From the NCBI RefSeq assembly GCF_030453725.1, contig NZ_JAKDJU010000113.1, positions 1 through 9,876 on the forward strand: a DNA stretch of 9,876 bases, read 5' to 3'. Below the pieces are notes generated by a model. That model was not told where the DNA came from. It made no database searches and was given only the letters and a program-made list of their open reading frames with translations. How positions within the stretch are numbered: the stretch's first letter is position 1; each line of letters starts with the position of its first letter. This DNA comes from Brevibacterium picturae (GTDB lineage Bacteria > Actinomycetota > Actinomycetes > Actinomycetales > Brevibacteriaceae). The position numbers and the translations under genes were made by a program. Shown here one piece after another: positions 1-6,497 of the stretch.

Positions 1-44
1 AAGTGCAAGTAAGTAGCAGTACATATGCATTCTCACCAGGGATT

Positions 45-63
45 TTACCGTCCGATCGGGTAA
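45..63. repeat. Imperfect inverted repeat, possible operator or weak hairpin
   Basis: The 19-bp TTACCGTCCGATCGGGTAA has outer arms TTACC / GGTAA and contains the perfect 8-bp palindrome CCGATCGG at 52-59. The inner and outer dyads are not centred on the same axis, so it is not one clean hairpin. It could be a regulator site for a gene left of the window, or a weak stem about 50 nt past the acyl-CoA synthetase stop. There is no T run to support a terminator. The call rests on the visible symmetry only. Confidence 0.25.
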
Positions 64-94
64 TCAGCCGCACCCAGTGCCGAATTGCTCACAT

Positions 95-103
95 TTATCC
101 ACA
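95..103 (+). promoter_or_regulatory. DnaA-box-like 9-mer TTATCCACA
   Basis: TTATCCACA matches the classical bacterial DnaA-box consensus TTATNCACA exactly and sits in the AT-richer intergenic stretch. I noticed no second copy, nor the actinobacterial variant TTGTCCACA, in the window, so this is not an origin cluster. The gene block to the right is usually close to oriC in Actinomycetota, which makes an isolated box plausible, but a chance match cannot be excluded. Confidence 0.4.
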
Positions 104-113
104 TTTTCAACTA

Positions 114-1820
114 TCAGCCCTTGAGGTCGAAGTCGGTGTCTGCGTACTCCTGGCCTTCGACGGCCGGTTCACCGCTGAACGGGTGCAGCTGATCCTCGCG
201 GGCGCGAAGCTCGACGCGGCGGATCTTGCCGGAGATGGTCTTCGGCAGCTCCGAGAACTCGAGCCGGCGGATCCGCTTGTAGGGGGCGAGGTGCTCGCGG
301 CAGTAGGCGAGGATCTCCCGGGCGGTGTCGGCGTTGGCCTCGAAACCGCCAGCGGGAACGACGTAGGCCTTGGGCACCGCGAGACGGACAGGGTCCGGCG
401 AGGGGACCACAGCCGCCTCGGCGACGGCCTCGTGCTCGATGAGCACACTCTCGAGCTCGAATGGGGACAGTCGGTAGTCACTGGCCTTGAACACGTCATC
501 GGAGCGCCCGACGTAGGTGATGTAGCCGTTCTCGTCGCGCTCGGCTACATCACCGGTGTGATAGACGCCGTCGGCGAACGCCTCGGCGGTCTTCTCCTCA
601 TTGGACCAGTAACCGCTCGTGAGCCCCAGCGGTCGGGGATCGAGGCGAAGGCAGATCTCACCCTCGTTGCCCTCTTCGCCGGTCGCGGGATCGATGAGGA
701 CCACGTCGTAGCCGGGCAGCACCTTGCCCATGGAACCGTATTTGAGTTCCTGATCAGGGGAGTTGCCGACCTGCAAGGTGGTCTCCGTCTGTCCGTAGCC
801 GTCGCGGATGAGCACACCCCACTCCTGCTTGACCCGGTCGATGACCTCCGGGTTGAGGGGCTCGCCGGCGCCCAGGGCGATCTTCGGTGGGGTCTTGAGG
901 TGGCTGAGGTCGGCCTGGATGAGCATGCGCCACACGGTCGGCGGGGCACAGAAGCTGGTCACACCGACCCGATCCATGGTCTCCATCAGCGCATTCGCGT
1001 CGAAGCGCGAGTAGTTGTAGAGGAACACGCAGGACTCGGCGATCCAGGGGGTGAAGATGTTCGACCAGGCGTGCTTGGCCCAGCCGGGCGAGGCGACATT
1101 GAGGTGGACATCGCCGGGAGTCAGTCCCATCCAGTACATCGTGGACAGGTGGCCGACGGGGTAGGACACATGGGAGTGGGCGACCATCTTCGCCTTCGAG
1201 GTGGTGCCCGAGGTGAAGTAGAGGAGGAGCAGGTCATCGGCACGCGAAGAGCCCTGCGGATCGAAGTCGGTCTCCTCGTCTTCGACGTCGGCGTAGCTGT
1301 AGTCCTGCTGGCGTTTGGCCTCGTCTCCGACGACGATGCGCACCACCTCGGCGTCGACATCGTCGAACTTCGCGGCATCCGCGGCACCGGCGATGACGAA
1401 CTCGGCCTTGCCGCGCTCGACGCGATCGGTGAGGTCGATGGGACCCAGCTGAGTGGTCGTGGGCAGGAGGACCGCGCCGAGCTTGATGCCGGCGAGCATG
1501 GTCTCCCACAGCTCGACCTGGTTGTTGAGCATGATCATGACATGGTCGCCGCGCTTCACACCGGACCGGCGGAGGAAGTTGGCCACCTGATTCGACCGGC
1601 GAGAGAGCTCGGCATAGCTCCACTTGCCCTCGGTGCCGTCCTGCTCGACGATCCACAGAGCAGGGTTGTCGTTGCCCTCGGCGACCTTGTCGAACCAATC
1701 GATGCCGAAGTTGAAGTGGTCGAAGCGCGGCCACTCGAAGCCGTCACTGGCCGCCGTGGCGTCACTGCGCAACTCGATCAGCTTGTCTCTGGCTGCACGG
1801 AACTCATCGGTCACAGTCAT
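114..1820 (-). CDS. AMP-dependent acyl-CoA synthetase (medium-chain/ACSM-like)
   Basis: Adenylate-forming enzyme of 568 residues, expected to activate a carboxylic acid with ATP to an acyl-AMP and transfer it to CoA in the cytosol. Visible core motifs: P-loop-like YFTSGTTSKAK at 201-211, GAGEPLNP at 317-324, GYGQTET at 341-347, YHTGD at 420-424, the hinge segment GRSDDVFKASDYR at 438-450, and the C-terminal SGKIRR at 530-535, whose Lys532 is the expected adenylation lysine. Length and motif order fit the ACSM/acetyl-CoA-synthetase-like branch; the substrate cannot be read from sequence. The ATG at 1820 is chosen over an in-frame ATG 12 codons upstream because AGGAG lies 6 nt before it. It is transcribed in the same direction as the CCA-enzyme gene but is separated from it by 127 nt and a hairpin, so it probably has its own promoter. 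The P-loop has TSGTTSKAK where many relatives have TSGTTGxPK; I believe this variant occurs in this subfamily. Confidence 0.93.
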   Translation of the reverse strand: MTVTDEFRAARDKLIELRSDATAASDGFEWPRFDHFNFGIDWFDKVAEGNDNPALWIVEQDGTEGKWSYAELSRRSNQVANFLRRSGVKRGDHVMIMLNNQVELWETMLAGIKLGAVLLPTTTQLGPIDLTDRVERGKAEFVIAGAADAAKFDDVDAEVVRIVVGDEAKRQQDYSYADVEDEETDFDPQGSSRADDLLLLYFTSGTTSKAKMVAHSHVSYPVGHLSTMYWMGLTPGDVHLNVASPGWAKHAWSNIFTPWIAESCVFLYNYSRFDANALMETMDRVGVTSFCAPPTVWRMLIQADLSHLKTPPKIALGAGEPLNPEVIDRVKQEWGVLIRDGYGQTETTLQVGNSPDQELKYGSMGKVLPGYDVVLIDPATGEEGNEGEICLRLDPRPLGLTSGYWSNEEKTAEAFADGVYHTGDVAERDENGYITYVGRSDDVFKASDYRLSPFELESVLIEHEAVAEAAVVPSPDPVRLAVPKAYVVPAGGFEANADTAREILAYCREHLAPYKRIRRLEFSELPKTISGKIRRVELRAREDQLHPFSGEPAVEGQEYADTDFDLKG

Positions 1821-1947
1821 CGTGGTCTCCTCACCTCGTCGCCCGCGCCACACCATGTGACGACAAGCACAAACATACGCGGATTACGAAGCTATCAGTT
1901 GACGTGCCGATGACAACAGGCGGGGGCCGCCCAGGCGCATTGCCCGC
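1821..1947. other. Gap between acyl-CoA synthetase and CCA-enzyme genes
   Basis: This 127-nt spacer separates two minus-strand genes. Its right part holds a GC-rich hairpin next to the CCA-enzyme stop. The middle is AT-richer and includes, on the minus strand, TATGTT, which fits the actinobacterial -10 pattern TANNNT, but no good -35 element is at standard spacing. An imperfect dyad TTGAC-N8-GACAA lies at 1899-1916. It probably contains the acyl-CoA synthetase promoter, but its position is not resolved. Confidence 0.45.
1827..1831 (-). promoter_or_regulatory. Ribosome binding site deciding the acyl-CoA synthetase start
   Basis: On the minus strand AGGAG (within GAGGTGAGGAG) lies 6 nt upstream of the ATG at 1820. 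It lies inside the reading frame that would begin at the upstream ATG (1856), so the downstream ATG is the better start. Confidence 0.75.
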
Positions 1948-1948
1948 C
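1919..1948 (-). terminator. Candidate hairpin terminator of the CCA-enzyme gene
   Basis: Arms GGCGGG (1919-1924) and CCCGCC (1943-1948) can pair, with a short inner CGC/GCG stem closing the loop. It begins at the last base of the TAG stop of the CCA-enzyme gene. There is no T run after it on the minus strand, so it is not a textbook intrinsic terminator; U-poor hairpins are common at actinobacterial gene ends, so a termination or 3'-end-protection role is plausible. Confidence 0.4.
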
Positions 1949-3525
1949 TACGACTGCTCGCCGGAATCCTTCGCAGAGGACTCCGAGTCACCGAACTCCG
2001 AGCCAACAGAATCCTTGTCAGAAGACTCCGACTCTCCAGGGGCGGGTTCAGCGGGCTTGTTCTCGGCCCACCACTGGCGCAGCACCTCTTCGGCGCGCTC
2101 GGGCCCCAGCGGACCGTTCTCCATCCGCGCCTCGAGCAGGTGCTTGTAGGCCTTGCCCACCAGGGGCGAGGGTTTGATGCCGAGGATAGCCATGATCTGG
2201 CGACCGTCGAGGTCGGGGCGGATCGCTGCCAGCTCTTCCTGTTCGCTCAGCTTCTGGATCCGGTGCTCCAGATCGTCGTAGGCGAACGCGAGCCGATCGG
2301 CCTTCTTCTTGTTCCGGGTGGTCACGTCTGCCCGGGTGAGGATGTGCAGGCGAGACAGCAGCGGGCCGGCGTCGGTGACGTAGCGGCGCACGGCCGAGTC
2401 GGTCCATCCGGCATCGCCGTAGCCGTAGAAGCGCAGGTGCAGTTCGACCAGGCGACCGACGGCCTTGGTCGTGTCCTTGTCGAAGCGCAGCGCCTTCATC
2501 CGCTTCGCCGTCAGCTTCGCGCCCACCGCGTCGTGGTGATAGAAGGTGACGGCGCCACCGGGGGCGAATCTGCGGGTCGCGGGTTTGCCCACATCGTGCA
2601 TGAGTGCCGCGAACCGGACCACGAAGTCCGGGACGCCGAGGTGGTTGGGGTCATCCGAGCTCATCCCCGCCTCGCGCTGTTTGGCCGCATACTTCTCTTC
2701 GAGCTCGACGGCCTGGCGCAGGACGGTCAGTGAGTGCTGATAGACGTCTTTGTGGCGATGATGCTCATCGGTCTCCAGCCGCAGACCGGCAACTTCGGGC
2801 AGCACATGGTCAGCGACATCGGTGCGCACCAGCAGATCGATGCCCGCGGCCGGATCGATGCCGGTCATCAGCTTGAACAGCTCCACCTGGATGCGTTCGG
2901 CGGAGATGATCGCAATTCGATCGGCCATGTCACGCATCGCCGCTTCCACCTCGGCGACGGGGTCGAGGCCCAGCTGAGCGGTGAACCGAGCGGCGCGCAT
3001 CATGCGCAGCGGATCGTCGGAGAATGAGTCGGCGGCCGTTCCCGGGGTGCGGATGACGCCCTCGATGAGGTCGGTGAAGCCCTCGTGCGGGTCGACGAAG
3101 GTCATCGCCGGCAGACGGATCGCCATCGCACCGATCGTGAAGTCGCGTCGGATGAGGTCAGCATCGAGCTCTGTGCCGAATTTCACCGTCGGCTTGCGGG
3201 AATCCGGGTCGTAGGCCTCGGCGCGGTAGGTGGTGATCTCGATCTGCACACCCGATTTGATGGCACCGATGGTGCCGAACTCCCGGCCGATGTCCCAGTG
3301 CGTGTCCACCCAGTCGGAGATGAGGGAGAGGATGTCGTCGGGGCGCGCATCCGTGGTGAAGTCGAGATCGGGCATCGGGCGACCCAGCAGAGCGTCGCGA
3401 ACGGAACCGCCGACGAGCGCGAGTTCGAATCCGGCCGCAGCGAAGCGCTTGCCCAAGGGCCCGAGAATGTTCTCGAGCTCATCGAGCTTGTCGTACAGAC
3501 GGGCGTGCGCGGTCTTCGGGTCCAC
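1948..3525 (-). CDS. cca: CCA tRNA nucleotidyltransferase with HD domain
   Basis: Adds or repairs the 3'-terminal CCA of tRNAs from CTP and ATP without a nucleic acid template; annotated as pcnA in mycobacteria. The 525-residue protein shows the class II nucleotidyltransferase head: LVGGSVRDALLGR at 37-49, the metal-binding DLD at 53-55, RRDFT at 126-130 and the DPLRMMRAARF helix at 171-181. An HD domain follows, with the motif LMHDVGKP (His310-Asp311), suggesting an added phosphohydrolase activity as in other HD-containing CCA enzymes. The start is GTG at 3525, preceded by AAGGAG at a short 4-nt spacing; the nucleotide-binding motif begins 36 residues later, so little sequence can be missing. 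The last 35 or so residues are an acidic, Ser-rich tail with an internal repeat, beyond the usual family core. It is divergent from the Nudix gene, an arrangement conserved in Actinomycetota (Rv3907c/Rv3908). Confidence 0.95.
   Translation of the reverse strand: MDPKTAHARLYDKLDELENILGPLGKRFAAAGFELALVGGSVRDALLGRPMPDLDFTTDARPDDILSLISDWVDTHWDIGREFGTIGAIKSGVQIEITTYRAEAYDPDSRKPTVKFGTELDADLIRRDFTIGAMAIRLPAMTFVDPHEGFTDLIEGVIRTPGTAADSFSDDPLRMMRAARFTAQLGLDPVAEVEAAMRDMADRIAIISAERIQVELFKLMTGIDPAAGIDLLVRTDVADHVLPEVAGLRLETDEHHRHKDVYQHSLTVLRQAVELEEKYAAKQREAGMSSDDPNHLGVPDFVVRFAALMHDVGKPATRRFAPGGAVTFYHHDAVGAKLTAKRMKALRFDKDTTKAVGRLVELHLRFYGYGDAGWTDSAVRRYVTDAGPLLSRLHILTRADVTTRNKKKADRLAFAYDDLEHRIQKLSEQEELAAIRPDLDGRQIMAILGIKPSPLVGKAYKHLLEARMENGPLGPERAEEVLRQWWAENKPAEPAPGESESSDKDSVGSEFGDSESSAKDSGEQS
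1964..2034 (-). repeat. Two-copy degenerate 26-bp repeat in the CCA-enzyme tail
   Basis: The segments 1964-1989 and 2009-2034 match at 22 of 26 positions and are 45 bp apart, keeping the reading frame. They encode the acidic, Ser-rich peptides ESSAKDS and ESSDKDS near the C-terminus of the CCA-adding enzyme. This looks like an in-frame duplication in a disordered tail and not a mobile or regulatory repeat. Confidence 0.75.
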
Positions 3526-3550
3526 CGAGCTCCTTCGTGTTCTACCGTGT

Positions 3551-3569
3551 TCGTTCCGATCGGAGACGA
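3551..3569. promoter_or_regulatory. Palindromic dyad, candidate regulator site
   Basis: TCCGATCGGA (3555-3564) is a perfect 10-bp palindrome, flanked by TCGT (3551-3554) and ACGA (3566-3569), which extend the symmetry with a one-base offset. It starts 26 nt upstream of the CCA-enzyme start, a position suited to repression or to a 5'-UTR element. The core octamer CCGATCGG also occurs in the other intergenic region at 52-59, but once inside the CCA-enzyme gene too (about 2293), so specificity is doubtful. Confidence 0.3.
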
Positions 3570-3633
3570 CTCATCTACAGCCGAGTCCAGCCTACCGGGA
3601 GCGCGTCCGACGAAACTTCCAAGAATCGCCTAC

Positions 3634-3639
3634 TAAGGT
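3634..3639 (+). promoter_or_regulatory. Candidate -10 element for a leaderless Nudix mRNA
   Basis: TAAGGT fits the actinobacterial -10 pattern TANNNT and ends 6 nt before the ATG at 3646, so transcription would start at or next to the start codon. GGAG at 3641-3644 is only 1 nt from the ATG, too close for normal Shine-Dalgarno use; AAGG at 3635-3638 would be an alternative weak site at 7-nt spacing. The segment also forms a small hairpin, CCTAC-TAAG-GTAGG (3629-3642). Confidence 0.35.
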
Positions 3640-3645
3640 AGGAGA

Positions 3646-4134
3646 ATGACCACACCGATGCCCAAGCCGGGACCCAGGGCGTCCCGTCGAACCACGGTTG
3701 AGGAGATTTCCGCCGGTGGCATCGTCGTCGACTTCACTCGCCCGGAGCTGACCGTGGCCGTGATCGCCCGGATCAACCGGGCCGGACGGATCGAGTGGTG
3801 CCTTCCCAAGGGACACCTCGAAGGACCGGAGACCCCCGCCGAGGCGGCTCGACGTGAGGTGGAGGAGGAGACCGGTATCCTGGGACAGATCGTCTGTCCC
3901 CTGGGCACCGTCGACTACTGGTTCACGGTGACCGGCATCCGGATCCACAAACTCGTCCACCACTTCCTGCTGCGTGCACGGTCGGGAACCCTGACCGTGG
4001 ATAATGATCCTGACCAGGAAGCGATCGATGCCGCGTGGATTCCGTTCAATGATCTGCGTTCTCGGCTCTCGTTCGCCAACGAACGTCGCATCGTGTCCGC
4101 CGCCCGCCCGATGGTCGCCCGATTGGAGCAGTGA
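3646..4134 (+). CDS. mutT4: Nudix hydrolase (MutT4 / Rv3908-like)
   Basis: Cytosolic hydrolase that cleaves a nucleoside diphosphate linked to another group. The 162-residue protein carries a complete Nudix box at residues 56-78, G-x5-E-x7-REVxEExGI, with the metal-binding REVEEE core at 70-75, preceded by WCLPKG (51-56). The strand ISAGGIVV (21-28) starts the fold. The LPKGHxE stretch and the later DYWF and KLVHHFLL segments resemble the diadenosine-polyphosphate / 8-oxo-nucleotide branch, but the substrate cannot be decided from sequence. It is shorter than mycobacterial MutT4 (about 250 residues) and looks like a bare Nudix domain with a short basic, Pro-rich N-terminus. The symbol follows the conserved position between the CCA enzyme and the DUF6049-MurJ genes. 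It is the first gene of the plus-strand operon; its TGA overlaps the next gene's GTG, so translation is likely coupled. Confidence 0.92.
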   Translation: MTTPMPKPGPRASRRTTVEEISAGGIVVDFTRPELTVAVIARINRAGRIEWCLPKGHLEGPETPAEAARREVEEETGILGQIVCPLGTVDYWFTVTGIRIHKLVHHFLLRARSGTLTVDNDPDQEAIDAAWIPFNDLRSRLSFANERRIVSAARPMVARLEQ

Positions 4135-6494
4135 AACCCATCAGTCATATGCGTTTCCTTCTCGCCCTGCTGAGCAGTGTCCTTCTGCTCGCAGGGTCAG
4201 TCTTCGCATACCCGCTCATGGGTTCGACGCCCGCAGCGGCCACCACGAGCACCAGTGCCGCCGGTTCGTCCGCCGCCGAGGGCAATTCACCGGACGCGAC
4301 CACACCCAGCGGAGACGACGTCTCCATCACCCTCGACGAGGTGACCCCCTGGGTCGATGAGAAGGGCTCACTCACGGTGCGGGGCATGATCACAAATTCC
4401 ACGGATCAGGCGATCTCCGATCCGGAACTGCATCTGGCGATGTCCACGGACAAGCTCGATGCCGGACGCCGGATCGAGAACTGGAAGACCGATCAGTCCC
4501 AGAACCGCAGGATCGCCGACCTCGAGGACAACGGTCCCGACGCCCGCAAGGAGGCGAAGGAATCGGGCGAAGCGAGCGACCCGATGACCACGGTGGATGC
4601 GAATTTCGACGATGAGATCGCGGCCGACTCCTCCTCGGAATTCACGATCTCCGTGCCCGCAGAGCAGCTTGGGCTGCGGAAGTCATCCCCGGTCTCGAAC
4701 TGGGGTCCGCGCGGCCTGAGCGTGCAGGTGGGCGATTCCTCTGGACGGCTCGCCTCCGCAGTCGGCTTCTCCACCTGGTACCCGAGCCCGGAGTTCGATA
4801 AGACCAAGGTCAGCATGCTCGCACCGGTGACGCTGCCGGACCACACCACCGACGGCATCATCGATCCCGACCAGCTCGAGAAAGCCATCGGCAAGGGCGG
4901 TTCCCTGTCAACGATCATGAAGGTCCTCGACACGCCCGGAATCGGTATCGCCCTCGACCCCCGAATCATCGCCTCCTTCGAATCCGCTCTGGCCGATCCG
5001 GCTTCGGAGAACGACGGATCAGATTCCGAAGAGACCGGGAAGCCCTCCCCGGAGGGCACGGAAACCGCAACCACCGGGCCCGACGCCCACGATACCGACC
5101 CCGATGCGAACTCCAATGACGAGGACGGTGCCGATGGACTCGACGCCGACGAGACCGAAGCCGATGAAGAGCAGCGCAAACTCCTCGACGCCTGGTATCA
5201 CGACTTCCTCGAGGAGGCGGAGTCGCACACCGTCATCGCTCTGCCCTACGGCGATCCCGACCAGGCCTCGCTGCTGGACAGCGACCTGAAAAGTCTGGGC
5301 GCGTTCGCGCAGAAGCAGAGAAGCCTCGTCACGGATGTTCTGCCGGAAGCCAGGACCGATATCGCCTGGCCCATCGCCGGCTCCGCACAGCGCGATCAGC
5401 TCAAGGACTTCGCCGAGGCGGGTGATGAAACCGTGATCCTCAGCAATGGCCAGCAGCCGTCGCCGTCCGGGGTCCACGATGACGCGCACTCGACGACCCC
5501 CATCAGCTCGGATGGGCAATCGTCGATCAACACCCTGATCAGCGATGCGGCTCTGGCGCAGCAGAGCGCTCAGATCATCGAATCTTCGCACCCCGCCTCC
5601 GGCATCTCGGAACTGGTGGCAACGACTGCCGCGATCCAAGCGGAGTCACCCTACCGGACACGACATCTGCTGCTGCCCATGCCACGCACTGCAGCCTCGG
5701 CGAACTGGGAGAAGACGGTGGAAGCCGTCGCGGACGCGCCCTGGGTCGATCCGTCCGGTGTCGATGAGCTCCTCGACACCGACGTCGCGCCCCGCGGACA
5801 GCTGCAACCGCCGAAGGACCCGAAGAGCATCGGGACGAAGACCGTGGCGAGCCTCGCGCAGACACGGGCCACGCAGAAGGAGTTCAACAGCGTATTCTCC
5901 GATCCAGGGAGTGCCAACACGCGACTGGACCGGGAGCTGCTCAGCTGCACGTCGGTCGCGTGGACCCTGGACGGCAACGCCAAACGCTGCGCCGACGATG
6001 CCCAAGCCGCGAACGAGAAGATGAGGAACAGCATCCACCTCGAGAAGGGCTCCTCGGTGCTGCTCGTCACCGGTGAGGAGACGACGATCCCGGTCACGAT
6101 CGTCAACGATTCCCCCGCCGACGCGACAATGAGCATCCGGATGAAGGCGAAGACCCCACAGCTGCGAGCCGAGCCCACGGAGACCGTCGTCGTGCCCGCC
6201 CAGGAGACCATGCGCGTCGACGTTCCCGTCGAGGGCATCGCCAACGCCGATGTGCCGACGACGATCGAGATGATCGCCGCCGATGACTTCGTCTTGCCGA
6301 AGAGCGAGACGCTGCTCGTCAGGGTGCGGGCCGATTGGGAGAACATCGGCACGGCCATCGTCGGATTGGGCCTGGCCGCCGTCTTTGTGATCGGCTTGAT
6401 CAAGACGGTCTCACGCGGACGCAGGAAGATCCCCGAACAGCAGCTGGCCGATGCGATGGCTCGCGCCAAGAACGACGAATCGGAAAAGAGGTAG
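4131..6494 (+). CDS. DUF6049-type exported, membrane-anchored protein (Rv3909-like)
   Basis: Function unknown; by position and layout it matches the protein encoded between mutT4 and mviN in mycobacteria. The 787-residue product has a signal peptide (hydrophobic 9-22, likely cleavage after SVFA at residue 26), a Ser/Thr/Ala linker to about 60, a beta-rich domain at about 62-205, a large middle domain with the segment VIALPYGDPD, a second beta-sandwich-like part at about 630-735, one transmembrane helix at about 738-757, and a basic tail starting SRGRRK. Nearly the whole chain should therefore lie outside the membrane. An Asp/Glu-rich insert occupies about 288-347. The only two cysteines, Cys606 and Cys620, could form a disulfide. 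GTG at 4131 overlaps the Nudix stop as GTGA with GGAG 2 nt upstream, so restart after the Nudix gene is likely; ATG at 4149 would keep the signal peptide but has no ribosome site. It probably acts in envelope assembly with MurJ, which is inference from neighbourhood. Confidence 0.85.
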   Translation: MKPISHMRFLLALLSSVLLLAGSVFAYPLMGSTPAAATTSTSAAGSSAAEGNSPDATTPSGDDVSITLDEVTPWVDEKGSLTVRGMITNSTDQAISDPELHLAMSTDKLDAGRRIENWKTDQSQNRRIADLEDNGPDARKEAKESGEASDPMTTVDANFDDEIAADSSSEFTISVPAEQLGLRKSSPVSNWGPRGLSVQVGDSSGRLASAVGFSTWYPSPEFDKTKVSMLAPVTLPDHTTDGIIDPDQLEKAIGKGGSLSTIMKVLDTPGIGIALDPRIIASFESALADPASENDGSDSEETGKPSPEGTETATTGPDAHDTDPDANSNDEDGADGLDADETEADEEQRKLLDAWYHDFLEEAESHTVIALPYGDPDQASLLDSDLKSLGAFAQKQRSLVTDVLPEARTDIAWPIAGSAQRDQLKDFAEAGDETVILSNGQQPSPSGVHDDAHSTTPISSDGQSSINTLISDAALAQQSAQIIESSHPASGISELVATTAAIQAESPYRTRHLLLPMPRTAASANWEKTVEAVADAPWVDPSGVDELLDTDVAPRGQLQPPKDPKSIGTKTVASLAQTRATQKEFNSVFSDPGSANTRLDRELLSCTSVAWTLDGNAKRCADDAQAANEKMRNSIHLEKGSSVLLVTGEETTIPVTIVNDSPADATMSIRMKAKTPQLRAEPTETVVVPAQETMRVDVPVEGIANADVPTTIEMIAADDFVLPKSETLLVRVRADWENIGTAIVGLGLAAVFVIGLIKTVSRGRRKIPEQQLADAMARAKNDESEKR
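6486..6491 (+). promoter_or_regulatory. Ribosome binding site supporting the murJ TTG start
   Basis: AAGAGG overlaps the end of the DUF6049 gene and lies 6 nt before TTG at 6498. No ATG or GTG is better placed, and the MurJ family alignment begins within about 10 residues of this point. Confidence 0.7.
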
Positions 6495-6497
6495 GAC

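Larger units (their letters stand above)
1..113. other. Intergenic region left of the acyl-CoA synthetase gene
   Basis: No convincing coding frame was found here. The stretch is visibly richer in A and T than the flanking genes. It lies downstream of the minus-strand acyl-CoA synthetase, so it could hold that gene's transcription end and control signals for whatever lies left of the window. It contains a DnaA-box-like 9-mer (95-103) and an imperfect inverted repeat (45-63), listed separately. No strong intrinsic terminator (GC stem plus T run) is visible in either direction. Confidence 0.6.
3526..3645. promoter_or_regulatory. Divergent promoter region between cca and the Nudix operon
   Basis: The 120 nt between two divergent start codons must hold promoters for both the CCA-enzyme gene and the Nudix-DUF6049-murJ-pseudokinase operon. 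On the minus strand TAGGCT (3589-3594) fits the -10 pattern TANNNT; on the plus strand TAAGGT (3634-3639) does. Neither has a clear TTGACA-like -35 element. A palindromic dyad lies at 3551-3569. I assign promoter function from the gene layout; the hexamers are only candidates. Confidence 0.55.

Noticed and set aside
1856..1858. Upstream ATG as start of the acyl-CoA synthetase
   Set aside because: The extra residues MVWRGRRGEETT are encoded by the ribosome-binding region of the downstream ATG (1820), which has AGGAG at 6-nt spacing.
3..1913. Very long plus-strand open frame (636 codons) opposite the acyl-CoA synthetase gene
   Set aside because: It is antisense to a gene with complete, ordered catalytic motifs. 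Its protein has no recognisable domain and the composition expected from the complementary strand of a high-GC gene; long antisense frames are common in such genomes.
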